Shown: one piece after another, positions 9,301-19,468 of the stretch
How the letters are laid out: the number at the start of each line of letters is the position of its first letter
Position numbering within the stretch: the stretch's first letter is position 1
Origin: Mucilaginibacter segetis
Lineage (GTDB): Bacteria; Bacteroidota; Bacteroidia; Sphingobacteriales; Sphingobacteriaceae
Direction of reading: 5' to 3'
DNA length: 64,000 bases
NCBI RefSeq assembly: GCF_016522075.1
Contig: NZ_JAEHFW010000003.1
Coordinates: forward strand, 310,001 to 374,000
The notes under the pieces: generated by a model
Databases searched by the model: none
What the model was told of the DNA's origin: nothing
What the model saw: the letters and a program-made list of their open reading frames with translations, nothing else
Made by a program: the position numbers and the translations under genes

Positions 9301-10710
9301 ATGAACCACACCAACGATGGTATTGATATAAGTGACGAGCTACTATTAGACGAACATAAAAGATCAAGACCAAATGCTGTTAATAAAGAATATACCCATG
9401 CTTTATTAAAAAAAGGTATTTGGGTATATTTTGTGTTACTGATATTTGAGGGAGCCTTACGTAAATGGGTTTTTCCAAGTTTGGCTACTCCTTTGCTTGT
9501 AGTACGCGACCCTGTGGCAATGTGGCTATTATACATAGCCTGGAGAGATAACGAGCTGCCTAATAACAGGTATTTTTATCTGATCATAATTATAGCTGTA
9601 ATTGCCATGTTTACAGCTATATCTGTAGGGCACGGCAGTATTGTAGTTGCTGTGTATGGCGCGCGCATTTTAATGTTCCATTTTCCGTTGATCTTTTTAA
9701 TTGGCAAGATATTTAACCATGAGGATGTAGTAAAAATTGGGAAAGTAGTTTTGTGGATGTCAATCCCTATGGCAATGTTGATCGTGTTGCAGTTTTATAG
9801 TCCGCAATCTGCCTATGTAAACCGGGGCATCGGTGCCGACTCTCAGGGTGGTGGTTTTAGCGGTGCACTGGGATATTACCGTCCACCCGGTACATTTTCT
9901 TTCACGACAGGTAATGCCCAGTTTTTTGGCTTAGTTGGTGTATATGTATTTTATTTCTGGTTAACTCCTCATAATATCACTCGGTTGCTTTTAATTGCTT
10001 CTACAATTAGTTTAATTGTAGCCATTCCTATTTCAATTAGCCGCGGTTTATTCGTTCAAACTGTTTTAACTGGTTTTTTTGCTTTATTATCAATTTCCGG
10101 AAATGCAAAATACCTTGGTAAGTTTACTATAGCCGGAATTGGATTACTGATATTTGCCGCCCTGTTAAGTAATGTTGATTTTTTTCAAAGAGCTATAGAA
10201 GTGCTCACTTCAAGGTTTCAGAGCGCAAGTGATAGCGAAGGATCTATTCAAAACTCAGTGATCAGCCGTATCTTTGCAGGGATCAACGAACCCTTTGAAG
10301 GAAAACTACCATTTTTCGGATATGGCATAGGTATGGGTACAAATGCAGGTGCACAACTTTTAGTAGGCCGCTCAGACGAATTTTTGATAGCTGAGGGAGA
10401 ATGGGGACGGTTAATAGGAGAGATGGGAGCGATATTAGGATTATTAACCATAGGTATTCGTATACATCTTTGCTTAAAAATGGCTTATGAAGCCTTTAAA
10501 CGTATCAGAATAAACAATCTTTTGCCGTGGATGATGCTTAGTGTAAGCTTTCAGGCGGTAGCACAGGGGCAATGGGCGCAACCAACTGCTTTAGGTTTTG
10601 GTGTTTTAATGGGCGGACTTACTATTGCGGCCATGAGAAAGCCGGCACCGATGGAGGATTTGGACGAAGATGATACTGAACTTGCCGAGCAAGTAACTAT
10701 GCATAACTAG
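9301..10710 (+). CDS. Polysaccharide polymerase-like membrane protein (Wzy/O-antigen ligase type)
   Basis: 469 aa integral membrane protein with a soluble N-terminal tail of about 40 residues and roughly ten to twelve hydrophobic spans. A large extracytoplasmic loop (about residues 280-365) contains the GINEPFEGKLPFFGYGIGMGTN region, consistent with O-antigen polymerase/ligase proteins. Likely polymerises repeat units at the periplasmic side. It lies between two glycosyltransferase genes, 22 bases after one and 2 bases before the next. It is the first of three polymerase-like proteins in the window. Family assignment rests on topology and loop pattern, not on a strict motif. Confidence 0.68.
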   Translation: MNHTNDGIDISDELLLDEHKRSRPNAVNKEYTHALLKKGIWVYFVLLIFEGALRKWVFPSLATPLLVVRDPVAMWLLYIAWRDNELPNNRYFYLIIIIAVIAMFTAISVGHGSIVVAVYGARILMFHFPLIFLIGKIFNHEDVVKIGKVVLWMSIPMAMLIVLQFYSPQSAYVNRGIGADSQGGGFSGALGYYRPPGTFSFTTGNAQFFGLVGVYVFYFWLTPHNITRLLLIASTISLIVAIPISISRGLFVQTVLTGFFALLSISGNAKYLGKFTIAGIGLLIFAALLSNVDFFQRAIEVLTSRFQSASDSEGSIQNSVISRIFAGINEPFEGKLPFFGYGIGMGTNAGAQLLVGRSDEFLIAEGEWGRLIGEMGAILGLLTIGIRIHLCLKMAYEAFKRIRINNLLPWMMLSVSFQAVAQGQWAQPTALGFGVLMGGLTIAAMRKPAPMEDLDEDDTELAEQVTMHN

Positions 10711-10712
10711 TT

Positions 10713-11813
10713 ATGGTTAGCGCAAAGCAAAAAATATTAATATATAGATTGGGTAGTTTGGGCGACACTGTAATGGTGTTACCATCATTTCATAAAATAC
10801 GAAAAACTTATCCCGAGGCAGATATCACCCTGCTAACCAATGTGCCAATAAATGGTAAGGCAGCACCCTTGCAAAGCATATTGGGTAATAGTGGTTATTT
10901 TTTTAACAGGGTACTTAGCTACCCGATTGGTACACGCGATCCGGCCTTGTTAATTCAACTTTTAAAACAAATAAGAGCGTTGAAAATTGACACTGTTATC
11001 TATTTGGCTGGTGTGCGTGTGTCTTTAACGTTATTTAAAACAAAACTTACCGCCCTGCGTGACAGGCTTTTTTTTAAAGCCGCAGGCGCAAAAACGCTGA
11101 TCGGCTTTCCTGCTGTTCTTGAGGATTTTCAGTTAAGTATTGATGCAGAAACCGGTGTATACGAGTGGGAAGCTAAAAGGCTTGCGCGCCGTTTGCAGGT
11201 ATTGGGCGATATACCCTTAAACGAAGATGCCTTTTGGGATCTGCGTTTAACCAAAGAAGAATTAAAAGCGGCAGGCAATGAACTGTCAGCTTTAAACGAC
11301 CCTGGCCCCTTTATAGCTGCAAGTACCGGAACAAAGCTGCAGGCTAATGATTGGGAGGAGCATAACTGGGAAACATTACTTAAACAATTATCAGAGCAGT
11401 TACCGCAATGGCCCCTGATAATGCTGGGTGGACCGGATGAGAAGGAAAGGGCCGATAGATGTTTAGCTGCATGGGGTGGCAAAGGCTTAAACCTTTGTGG
11501 TAAAACATCGCCAAGGGTATCCGGAGCAGTTTTACAAAGGGCTAATGTTTTTATTGGACACGACAGCGGTCCTATGCACTTAGCCGCAGCTGTGGGCACT
11601 CCGTGTGTCGCGGTGTTTTCTGCCCGTAATTTTCCACAGCAATGGTATCCGCGGGGCAATTTTAATCATATCATATACCATCAAACAGATTGTGCGGGTT
11701 GCAGATTAGATATATGCATCGAACAAAAAAAGAAGTGCATATTATCTATAACAGCAAGTGAAGTGCAAAGCGCTGTTATGAGTGTACTGGCTCGTAATAA
11801 CTATAATATATAA
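10713..11813 (+). CDS. Glycosyltransferase family 9 (heptosyltransferase-like)
   Basis: 366 aa GT9 family protein. The N-terminus has ILIYRLGSLGDTVMVLPSF, the hallmark of ADP-heptose:LPS heptosyltransferases, and the C-terminal part has FIGHDSGPMHLAAAVGTPCVAVF (about residue 285), the family's donor-binding segment. Such enzymes transfer heptose or another sugar from a nucleotide donor in the cytoplasm. A cluster of cysteines near the end (CAGCRLDIC) is common in family members. It starts 2 bases after the polymerase gene. The sugar transferred is not certain. Confidence 0.88.
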   Translation: MVSAKQKILIYRLGSLGDTVMVLPSFHKIRKTYPEADITLLTNVPINGKAAPLQSILGNSGYFFNRVLSYPIGTRDPALLIQLLKQIRALKIDTVIYLAGVRVSLTLFKTKLTALRDRLFFKAAGAKTLIGFPAVLEDFQLSIDAETGVYEWEAKRLARRLQVLGDIPLNEDAFWDLRLTKEELKAAGNELSALNDPGPFIAASTGTKLQANDWEEHNWETLLKQLSEQLPQWPLIMLGGPDEKERADRCLAAWGGKGLNLCGKTSPRVSGAVLQRANVFIGHDSGPMHLAAAVGTPCVAVFSARNFPQQWYPRGNFNHIIYHQTDCAGCRLDICIEQKKKCILSITASEVQSAVMSVLARNNYNI

Positions 11814-11817
11814 GCCA

Positions 11818-13026
11818 ATGAAGTTATTGCATATTATAGCTACAATGGATCCGGCGAGCGGCGGGCCATGTCAGGGTATAAGAAACAGTAACCCCGAGAT
11901 ATTGCGTTTAGGCATTAACAGGGAAGTTGTAAGTTTGGATGATCCCAATGCTCCTTTTATTGGGTCAGATGACTTTGTAATCCATGCACTCGGACCTTCA
12001 AAAGGCTTATGGCAGTATGCACCAAAACTAAAACCATGGTTAATGGCTAACCTGGCAAGGTTTGATGCCGTTGTTATAAATGGGTTATGGATATATCCCA
12101 GCTATGCCGGTTGGAAAGCTATGAAAGAATTGAAAAGGATCGCTAAAAAAAACAGGGGTGTTAATGTACCCCGCTTTTTTGTGATGCCACACGGTATGCT
12201 CGACCCGTATTTTCAGCGCGCTCCTGATCGTAAATTTAAGGCTGTTCGTAATTGGCTATACTGGAAAATATTTGAAAGAAAGGTTGTGAACGATGCGGAT
12301 GGACTTTTATTTACCTGTGAAAAAGAGTTAGAGCTTGCACGCCAAACTTTCTCTAACTATAATCCTAAAAGGGAATTTAATGTAGGATATGGTATTTTGC
12401 CCCCTCCGGTTTATAGCGAAGTTATGAATCAGGAATTTATTAAGAAATGTCCCGAAGTCGCAGATAAATCATATTTAATATTTCTGAGCCGTATACACCC
12501 CAAAAAAGGGGTTGATTTATTAATAAAAGCTTATGCGGTTGTTGTTAACGAATGCTTAAGGCAAAATAAGCCATACCCGTTGCTGGTTATAGCAGGGCCG
12601 GGTATAAAATCCGCTTTCGGGCTGTCAATCCAAAAACTTGTTGCCTCCTATCCGGAACTGAAGCATCAGGTTTTTTTTCCGGGGATGCTTACCGGTGCTG
12701 CAAAATGGGGCGCTTTGTATAAAAGTGAAGCCTTTATATTACCCAGTCATCAGGAAAATTTTGGGATAGCGGTGGTTGAGGCGCTTGCTTGCGGTAAACC
12801 CGTTTTAATAACCGATCAGGTTAATATTTATAAGGAAGTAGAACAAGGTAAAGGCGGAATAATAGGTAATGATAAGTTGGATGGGATTTTTGATATTTTA
12901 ACTACCTGGGTTAACCTGCCACAAGCCGAACAGGAACAAATGGGTAAATTTGCTATAGAGGTATATTTGAATAAATTTCAAATTGGGCCGGCATCTGTTG
13001 CTTTTAAAGATGCTATAAGTATTTAA
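11818..13026 (+). CDS. Glycosyltransferase family 4
   Basis: 402 aa GT4 enzyme. I chose the ATG at 11818 (MKLLHIIATMDPASGGPCQGI) over an upstream ATG at 11782 that overlaps the previous gene, since this start gives the standard first strand and glycine loop. The donor-binding half has FLSRIHPKKGVDLLIKAY and the E-x7-E region HQENFGIAVVEALACGKPVLI. Likely one of the EPS-assembling transferases. The start is 4 bases after the GT9 stop codon. Downstream lie 238 AT-rich bases before the next gene. Confidence 0.88.
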   Translation: MKLLHIIATMDPASGGPCQGIRNSNPEILRLGINREVVSLDDPNAPFIGSDDFVIHALGPSKGLWQYAPKLKPWLMANLARFDAVVINGLWIYPSYAGWKAMKELKRIAKKNRGVNVPRFFVMPHGMLDPYFQRAPDRKFKAVRNWLYWKIFERKVVNDADGLLFTCEKELELARQTFSNYNPKREFNVGYGILPPPVYSEVMNQEFIKKCPEVADKSYLIFLSRIHPKKGVDLLIKAYAVVVNECLRQNKPYPLLVIAGPGIKSAFGLSIQKLVASYPELKHQVFFPGMLTGAAKWGALYKSEAFILPSHQENFGIAVVEALACGKPVLITDQVNIYKEVEQGKGGIIGNDKLDGIFDILTTWVNLPQAEQEQMGKFAIEVYLNKFQIGPASVAFKDAISI

Positions 13027-13264
13027 AAAATAAATATTACTATAATAACATCAGATGTAGTATTTATATTATTATAATAACTTTGATGATATATATATAT
13101 GCCAACATTCAAACGGTATTAGCATAATTTTTAAAACCATCATGGTAATGGTTTAAGTAAATAATATAATTGTATAATATGCCGAATAATGTGAGGCCGT
13201 TTATAAATAAGGGTTTGATTTTTTTTAAAAGGATTAATTATAATCTAATATTTTCGGTTCATTC

Positions 13265-13810
13265 ATGATCAATCAGGATACGCACACGGGCCCTTCATTT
13301 TCAGTAAAGAATCGCGCGGCCAGAGTGATCTGGCAAATTGTTGATATACTTTTATTTAAATCATCGCCTAAGCCTTTACATGCATGGCGTGCATTTTTGC
13401 TGCGATTGTTTGGGGCCAAAGTAGCTAAAGGTGTACACATATATCCGGGTGTGAAAATATGGGCGCCCTGGAATCTTGATCTGGGTAAGGAATGCGGAGT
13501 GGCAGGCGGAGCTACGCTTTACTCACAGGGAAAAATAACTATTGGCGAACGTTCTGTTATTTCGCAGGGCGCAAATATATGTACCGGCACGCATGATTAT
13601 ACAAAAAGCGGGTCACCTTTAATTACACGGCCAATTTTTATTGGAGACAATGTTTGGATAGCGGCTGAGGTTTTTATACACCCCGGGATAACCATACCTG
13701 ATGGGTGCGTAATTGGTGCCCGATCGGTTGTGATTACGGATATGCCGGAATGGATGGTATGCTCCGGGCATCCGTGTAAACCTATTAAAAAACGTGTGAT
13801 GGTTAAATAA
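13265..13810 (+). CDS. WcaF-like colanic acid/EPS acetyltransferase
   Basis: 181 aa left-handed beta-helix O-acetyltransferase of the WcaF type. It has the N-terminal extension with RAFLLRLFGAKVAKGVHIYPGV, the GTHDYTKSGSP catalytic-His segment, and the ending IGARSVVITDMPEWMVCSGHPCKPI. The length fits the family (about 180). Likely acetylates a sugar of the repeat unit using acetyl-CoA. It precedes a family 2 glycosyltransferase by 13 bases. A TAACTTTG box lies at 13078-13085 but 180 bases upstream and without a -33 partner. Confidence 0.85.
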   Translation: MINQDTHTGPSFSVKNRAARVIWQIVDILLFKSSPKPLHAWRAFLLRLFGAKVAKGVHIYPGVKIWAPWNLDLGKECGVAGGATLYSQGKITIGERSVISQGANICTGTHDYTKSGSPLITRPIFIGDNVWIAAEVFIHPGITIPDGCVIGARSVVITDMPEWMVCSGHPCKPIKKRVMVK

Positions 13811-13823
13811 GCCTGCAGTATAA

Positions 13824-14645
13824 ATGATATCGGTTTTAATACTAACTAAAAATGAAGAGCAAGATTTGCCGGGGTGCCTGCAATCAGTTACCTGGAGCGA
13901 TGATGTGCACGTTTTTGATTCCTTTAGTAATGACAAAACTATTGAAATTGCGCTTGCCGCAGGTGCAAAAATAACCCAACGGCAGTTTGATAATTGGTCG
14001 GCACACCAAAATTGGGGTTTAAAAAATATTTCATTTAAGCATAAGTGGGTACTGTATATTGATGCCGATGAAAGAGTGTCACCGGAGTTGCAGCAATCCT
14101 TACAATCGGTTAATATTATAAATACGGTAAATGTAGCATTTGAAATACAACGCAGAGATTTTGCCTGGAACGGGAAATGGTTAAAACACGCACAAATGTC
14201 ACCATATTATATTCGGTTATTCCGGCCTGATAAAATGCGTTACGAACGTTTAGTGAACCCGGTTTCGATGGCTGATGGAAGTATTGGAAGGTTAAATGGC
14301 TATATAGATCATTACCCTTTTAGTAAGGGTATAAAATTTTGGCTTGCACGACATTTAAACTATGCCGAGATGGAGGCTGCCATTCGTATGGAACAAATTG
14401 GTACCGCGAAGCAATTTTCCTTAAAAAAAGCTTTTTTTTGTACTGATTTTACAGAAAGGCGGTATCATCAAAAAGGGATTTTTTATAAGCTGCCTTGCAG
14501 GCCTTTAGTTAAATGGTTATATATGATATTTTACAAAATGGCATTTCTTGATGGTATAACAGGCATTACATATGCTAATCTGCAATCTATATATGAATAT
14601 TTTATTGTGTTAAAAACTAATGAAATTGCAAATAAGGAAAGGTGA
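13824..14645 (+). CDS. Glycosyltransferase family 2 (WaaE/KdtX-like)
   Basis: 273 aa GT2 enzyme with a GT-A fold. The N-terminus has ISVLILTKNEEQDLPGCLQSV, followed by DVHVFDSFSNDKT and the metal-binding DADERVSPEL near residue 80. The pattern, including QRQFDNWSAHQNWGL, is typical of the WaaE/KdtX group that adds glucose or similar sugars to LPS core or EPS. No membrane span is evident. It follows the WcaF-like gene closely and is the last gene before a 207-base gap. Confidence 0.88.
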   Translation: MISVLILTKNEEQDLPGCLQSVTWSDDVHVFDSFSNDKTIEIALAAGAKITQRQFDNWSAHQNWGLKNISFKHKWVLYIDADERVSPELQQSLQSVNIINTVNVAFEIQRRDFAWNGKWLKHAQMSPYYIRLFRPDKMRYERLVNPVSMADGSIGRLNGYIDHYPFSKGIKFWLARHLNYAEMEAAIRMEQIGTAKQFSLKKAFFCTDFTERRYHQKGIFYKLPCRPLVKWLYMIFYKMAFLDGITGITYANLQSIYEYFIVLKTNEIANKER

Positions 14646-14852
14646 AAAAACAATTATGTAATATAACGGTTCAGTTTTTCTGATACCGTATAAAGTGAAA
14701 ATCCATATACTTTTAAAAGAAAAACGGTATTAATATTTAACAGTTGCAGAGTTTGCAGTTATTGATACATAAATTCTTTTATATTTAGGGTTTTACTTCA
14801 AAGTTGAGTGTTACTAACTAAATATCTTACCAGCCAAGTGCTATAATTATAA

Positions 14853-16109
14853 ATGAACAATAAAAAAATTCTATTAATTAGCCATAACTTTTCTCCGGAG
14901 CCGATAGGCATTGGAAAATATAATGGCGAAATGTTAGAGTGGCTGGCAAATCGTGGTTATGAATGTACTGTGATTACCACATTTCCGTATTATCCGTTTT
15001 GGAAGGTTCAAAAACCTTACAATAATTTATGGTATAAAAAGGAAATTATATATACCGAGCAAACTAATGCTGCCATAACTATTTACCGTTGCCCATCATA
15101 TATTCCTAAAAATCCAACGGGTAAACGCAGGGCCCTGCAGGATTTTTCGTACTGGATATCAAAATTTTTTATTGTATTTAAGTTGGGTTTATTAAATAAG
15201 CGGTTTGATTTGATCGTTACTGTAGCCCCGCCATTCCATTTAGCGTATCTGGGGCTAATGCTGCGTAAATTAACAGGTGGCAAACTTCTTTATCATATTC
15301 AGGATATGCAGATAGAGGCCGCACGAGACTTGAAGCTATTTTCAAAAAAGAGGATATTGGCTGGTTTATTTAAGGTAGAGCATAATATTTTAAAAAGTGC
15401 CGACTTTGTTAGCAGTATTTCTGAGGGAATGATAAAAAAGATAAAGAAAAAGGTAGACAGGGAAATTGAATTTTTTCCGAACTGGGTGGATACCGATTAT
15501 TTTTATCCTCTGCCTAATCGTAACGAATTAAAGATTAAGTGGGGTTATCAACCCGATGACATAGTTTATTTATATTCGGGTGCGGTAGGGGTTAAGCAAA
15601 GGCTGGAGCGGATACTGGTAACTGCCGAGGAGTTGAAGGATCATGAACATATAAAATTTATTATATGTTCATCAGGGCCGTATAAGGATAAATTGTGGAA
15701 ACAGGCGAATCGTAAAGGCCTAACAAATATTTCGTTTTTGCAGGTACAGGAAAAGAATGTGTTTAATGAATTTTTAAACATGGCCGATATTCACCTGGTT
15801 TTGCAAATAGCAGATGCAGGCGATTTAGTGATGCCATCAAAACTGGCCACTATTGTGGCAGTAGGTGGTGCCAGCATTATTACAGCTACTAAGGGTACTA
15901 CTTTGTATGATATGGTGAAAGATCATAACATAGGCTATATTGTTGAACCACAGGATAAAGGAATTCAAGATATATTAACCAAGCAGATACTTGATATTAA
16001 ATTGAATGATGAACTGGAGGAAAAACGCCGTAACGCCCGTAAGTACGCAGTAGAGTATCTGAATGTTGATAAGGTAATGAGTAAGTTTGAAAAAAGCTTC
16101 CTGAATTAG
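14853..16109 (+). CDS. WcaI-type glycosyltransferase family 4
   Basis: 418 aa GT4 protein of the WcaI type. Hallmarks are ISHNFSPEPIGIGKYNGEM at the N-terminus, then VITTFPYYPFWKV, the central HIQDMQIEAA and FFPNWVDTDYF. WcaI homologues add fucose or a related sugar during colanic-acid-like EPS assembly; here GDP-fucose could come from gmd-fcl at 23127-25176. The gene is convergent with the endonuclease-fold gene, leaving only 21 bases between stops, and no strong terminator hairpin is visible there. Confidence 0.85.
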   Translation: MNNKKILLISHNFSPEPIGIGKYNGEMLEWLANRGYECTVITTFPYYPFWKVQKPYNNLWYKKEIIYTEQTNAAITIYRCPSYIPKNPTGKRRALQDFSYWISKFFIVFKLGLLNKRFDLIVTVAPPFHLAYLGLMLRKLTGGKLLYHIQDMQIEAARDLKLFSKKRILAGLFKVEHNILKSADFVSSISEGMIKKIKKKVDREIEFFPNWVDTDYFYPLPNRNELKIKWGYQPDDIVYLYSGAVGVKQRLERILVTAEELKDHEHIKFIICSSGPYKDKLWKQANRKGLTNISFLQVQEKNVFNEFLNMADIHLVLQIADAGDLVMPSKLATIVAVGGASIITATKGTTLYDMVKDHNIGYIVEPQDKGIQDILTKQILDIKLNDELEEKRRNARKYAVEYLNVDKVMSKFEKSFLN

Positions 16110-16130
16110 TTTATCAATTCATCGCTGTAA

Positions 16131-17234
16131 TTATTTAAGCTCAATATCACTTATTACCGGCTTATGATCAGATATTTTTTTATCAATTGCCTGGTAGGTT
16201 AATACATTAAATTGCGGACTAACCAATATGTAATCTATCTGAAGCTTTGGGAACTTGCTGTAATAAGTAGTAACAAAGCCGCTTCCTTTTTCAATAAAAG
16301 CATTTTTCATTCCATCGCTTAATTCATTAACTGCAAATGAATTGGGTGTATCATTAAAATCACCAGTAATAATATACGGATACGGACACTTTTCAATGTG
16401 CCTTTTTATTCTTGATACTTGGTAACTTCTGTAAATAAAAGCAGCTGTTAATTTGTTTTGTATAAAAGATGAATTATTAATATCAAAATCACCTTTTAAA
16501 ATATTTCCTTTTTCTCTTTTTTGTATTTTAACAGCCGCAAGATGAATGCAATAAACCCGAATTGTTTTTTTATTATATTTTATATCTGCAAATATTGCCT
16601 TAGTATCTAAAAACCCATTTGTCTCTACGTAACCCGTATTTATAATAGGGTATCTCGAAAAAATCGCATTACCTGTAGAGTCGTAACGAGTATTATCAAA
16701 AATCTTAAAATAATAGTAATTAGATTTTATTGATTGCTTAAATATGTTGGTAATTGAGTCTTTATTTGCTTTAGTAATTGAAAATTCTTCAAAGTCAATA
16801 ATATCGGGATTTTTATTTTCAACAACCTCTGAAATCTCATTTTGTATCGGGGATTCATAAAACCTGTCTATTCCTTTAAACTTCCGTACATTATATTGCA
16901 TAATTCTTATACTCCCGGCTGGTTTATTCTCGGCCGGTAAAGTAGCGCTTCTGAAACCATAATTTGCCATTATGAAGCTAAATCCGATAAAAATAGAAAT
17001 TGCCGAGATTAATATGAAGATCGCTTTGCGGAAAAGCCAGTAGAGTATGAAAAATAAGTTTGCAATAATTAATAAATGATAACCAAAACCCAAAATTGCA
17101 ATTATCCAAAAATCACGAGGATCAGTACTTGGGGCCAAATAACTTAACAGGAGCGCTAAGGCAACTATAATATTTAGCGTCAAGAAAATCTTATCAATAA
17201 GAAGTAGTTGTTTTTTTCTTTTTTTAACTCTCAT
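16131..17234 (-). CDS. Membrane-anchored endonuclease/exonuclease/phosphatase family protein
   Basis: 367 aa. The first 100 residues contain three hydrophobic spans after a very basic N-terminus, followed by an EEP-fold domain: IRIMQYNVRKF, DIIDFEEF (metal-binding Glu), YIITGDFNDTPNS and the terminal SDHKPV. The catalytic domain should face outward or the periplasm. EEP proteins hydrolyse phosphodiester or phosphomonoester bonds of nucleic acids, lipids or inositol phosphates; the substrate is not deducible. It is the only - strand gene among the left-arm EPS genes apart from the small CxxC gene. Confidence 0.85.
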   Translation of the reverse strand: MRVKKRKKQLLLIDKIFLTLNIIVALALLLSYLAPSTDPRDFWIIAILGFGYHLLIIANLFFILYWLFRKAIFILISAISIFIGFSFIMANYGFRSATLPAENKPAGSIRIMQYNVRKFKGIDRFYESPIQNEISEVVENKNPDIIDFEEFSITKANKDSITNIFKQSIKSNYYYFKIFDNTRYDSTGNAIFSRYPIINTGYVETNGFLDTKAIFADIKYNKKTIRVYCIHLAAVKIQKREKGNILKGDFDINNSSFIQNKLTAAFIYRSYQVSRIKRHIEKCPYPYIITGDFNDTPNSFAVNELSDGMKNAFIEKGSGFVTTYYSKFPKLQIDYILVSPQFNVLTYQAIDKKISDHKPVISDIELK

Positions 17235-17471
17235 GTTTGCAAATAAAGTGCAAGTAATTATAAATGTATGTTTGGGCTACAAAATTGCCTAAAAGTAGAT
17301 GTTTATACTTGGTTTTAAAAGAATGAGCGGTATTAATTTATTGAAATTAATGACATTATTTTTAATTTTTCATTAAACCTGTGTTCCATATATCTTAAGT
17401 TTTATACCATTCTGTTATCTTTACGCAGCGTATATGTTTTTTAATTTATTAACCATGTTTACTATCCTGAA

Positions 17472-18149
17472 ATGAGGAACCTGCTAAAAAGATGTTATTA
17501 CAGGTGGATTAATCGCAGCAAGCAAGTAAAAATTGGTGGTAACGTAATATTTAATATCCATAATACTTTTGAGGGGCAAAATGTAATTGGGGATAATGCT
17601 GTTATCGGTACTTCGTATATTGGTTACGGCACTTATATAGCAAATGGTGCAGTTATAAAAAATACCATCACAGGCAGGTTTTGCTCCATCGGGAGCAATG
17701 TTCAAACCGGTTTGGGTGTGCATCCGTCAAATACCTTCGTTTCCACGCATCCTGCTTTTTTTTCAACCAAAAAACAGGCGGGTTTTACATTTACAGAAAA
17801 AACATTGTTTCCGGATCATATATTTGTTGATGAAGATAAAGAATGCATAGTTAAGATAGGTAATGATGTGTGGATAGGTAATAACGTATTGATAATGGAT
17901 GGAATAACTATTGGTGACGGGGCCATTATTGCCGCCGGAGCTGTGGTTACTAAAAATATACCTCCTTATACCATAGCAGGGGGTATACCCGCTAAAATTT
18001 TAAAGCAACGCTTTACCGAACAACAGATCGAAAAGCTTTTGGCCATCAAATGGTGGAACTGGGATGTAGGAAAAATAAAAAATAAGAGTCAACTTTTTAA
18101 CGATATTCAATCGTTTATCTCCTCGGTTGCAGAGGAAGAACCAATATAG
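17472..18149 (+). CDS. CatB-related O-acetyltransferase
   Basis: 225 aa left-handed beta-helix acetyltransferase. Repeats run through residues 20-180; the centre has [20 protein letters not shown] with STHPAFF (the catalytic His region) and the end has [19 protein letters not shown] then [14 protein letters not shown] and the C-terminal KWWNWD typical of the CatB/xenobiotic-acetyltransferase-like group in polysaccharide clusters. Predicted to acetylate an EPS sugar. Upstream 237 bases are AT-rich with a poor promoter candidate. Confidence 0.85.
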   Translation: MRNLLKRCYYRWINRSKQVKIGGNVIFNIHNTFEGQNVIGDNAVIGTSYIGYGTYIANGAVIKNTITGRFCSIGSNVQTGLGVHPSNTFVSTHPAFFSTKKQAGFTFTEKTLFPDHIFVDEDKECIVKIGNDVWIGNNVLIMDGITIGDGAIIAAGAVVTKNIPPYTIAGGIPAKILKQRFTEQQIEKLLAIKWWNWDVGKIKNKSQLFNDIQSFISSVAEEEPI

Positions 18150-18215
18150 TGCAACAAAGTAAAATATTTGAGTGTTAGATATAGCCTTACTAAATCGGCA
18201 TAAAAGTTTAATTAA

Positions 18216-19460
18216 ATGGATTTTAAAAATTTCGACCTTAATTATTTTGTTACCCTATTCTTTTTATTACTATCGGCCAACGCGAATGTTTTATCATCAA
18301 GCACATTAGGATGGATAATAATTTTGGTGTTGATGATTACTATGGCCATATCAAAAAAGTTGTTTACTAAACGGGATATACAACTGATCAGCATATTTTC
18401 CGGTATTTACCTGTTTTATATGGCATTCCGTTTTTTGGCAGTAAATGATGTAGAGACTGAATACCTGACAAGTGACGTTATCTTTTTGTTTAAGTACATT
18501 TATCTCGCGTTTATAGTATGTGTTATTTTAAAAGAAAAGGCACTGGCCAATATCGTAAAGGTTATGACACATCTAACGCTTTTGTCGTTCGTATTCTTTG
18601 CATTTCAGGTTATTGCAGGCGATACGATGTATAATATGTTCTCGGCATTAAATTTTCCTACAGGCAACACTATACCTGGTTACACTAACATTTTATTGTT
18701 TACTTATACACAAGGCTTTCATGATTTCAGCAACTCGGGTTTTGTATGGGAGCCCGGTGCATTTGGGTGTTTCCTGGTATTCACCCTCATGTATCATTTT
18801 TTCCTGAATAAGTTTAAGTTTGATAAAATAGCTATAATATTAATTATAGCCAACCTTACCACTTTTTCCACTACTAACTATTTGGGGTTGTTAGTATTAC
18901 TTTTTATGGCGTATAGGTACAGGGTGCCTAAAATAAACATATGGGTACTTATTTTAATCCCTGCTATCATTTTAGCATTTATTTTTATTCCCTTCTTGGC
19001 TGATAAAATAGTAGATACTTATAAAGAGGATATGCGCGATCTTAACCATTTAAGGGTACTGCAAAAATATTACCATCACAACCGTATGGAGATACCACTA
19101 AACCGTTTCTCAAGTATGTGGTATATATATGACACCTTCGGTAGTAAGTTGATACTGGGCGTAAGTAATAAATATAATGAGATATTGGATAAGGCCTACA
19201 CCGTGAATATATCCAACGGTGTTTTCGACTTTTTGGCCAAATTCGGTGTTATCGGTTTCCTTTATCTGGTGTATAAATATGCTAAAGTTTGCGTGCAATA
19301 CATAGTAAGAGGAGAGAATTTGATTTATTGCATCCTGATTTTGCTGATAACAAGCTTTGGCGAACCCATATTATTTTTACCTTTTATACTGATCTTTTTA
19401 TTTTTGAAGGATAAGCAGGTTCCGTTTATTAAGTATAAGATAGATACTTTAGATAGCTGA
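18216..19460 (+). CDS. Polymerase-like membrane protein (O-antigen ligase/polymerase type)
   Basis: 414 aa polytopic membrane protein with about ten hydrophobic spans. SGFVWEPGAFGCFLVFTLMY near residue 170 resembles a segment conserved in O-antigen ligase/Wzy-like proteins, and a long extracytoplasmic loop (about residues 265-345) follows. This is the second polymerase-like gene. It lies 66 bases after the acetyltransferase and 8 bases before a GT2 gene, suggesting an operon 17472-21534. Exact function (polymerase or ligase) is not decided by sequence. Confidence 0.65.
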   Translation: MDFKNFDLNYFVTLFFLLLSANANVLSSSTLGWIIILVLMITMAISKKLFTKRDIQLISIFSGIYLFYMAFRFLAVNDVETEYLTSDVIFLFKYIYLAFIVCVILKEKALANIVKVMTHLTLLSFVFFAFQVIAGDTMYNMFSALNFPTGNTIPGYTNILLFTYTQGFHDFSNSGFVWEPGAFGCFLVFTLMYHFFLNKFKFDKIAIILIIANLTTFSTTNYLGLLVLLFMAYRYRVPKINIWVLILIPAIILAFIFIPFLADKIVDTYKEDMRDLNHLRVLQKYYHHNRMEIPLNRFSSMWYIYDTFGSKLILGVSNKYNEILDKAYTVNISNGVFDFLAKFGVIGFLYLVYKYAKVCVQYIVRGENLIYCILILLITSFGEPILFLPFILIFLFLKDKQVPFIKYKIDTLDS

Positions 19461-19468
19461 AATATGCG

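Noticed and set aside
13078..13085. Exact TAACTTTG -7 box upstream of the WcaF-like gene.
   Set aside because: It lies 180 bases from the start codon and has no TTTG at the right spacing, in a very AT-rich stretch where chance matches are likely.
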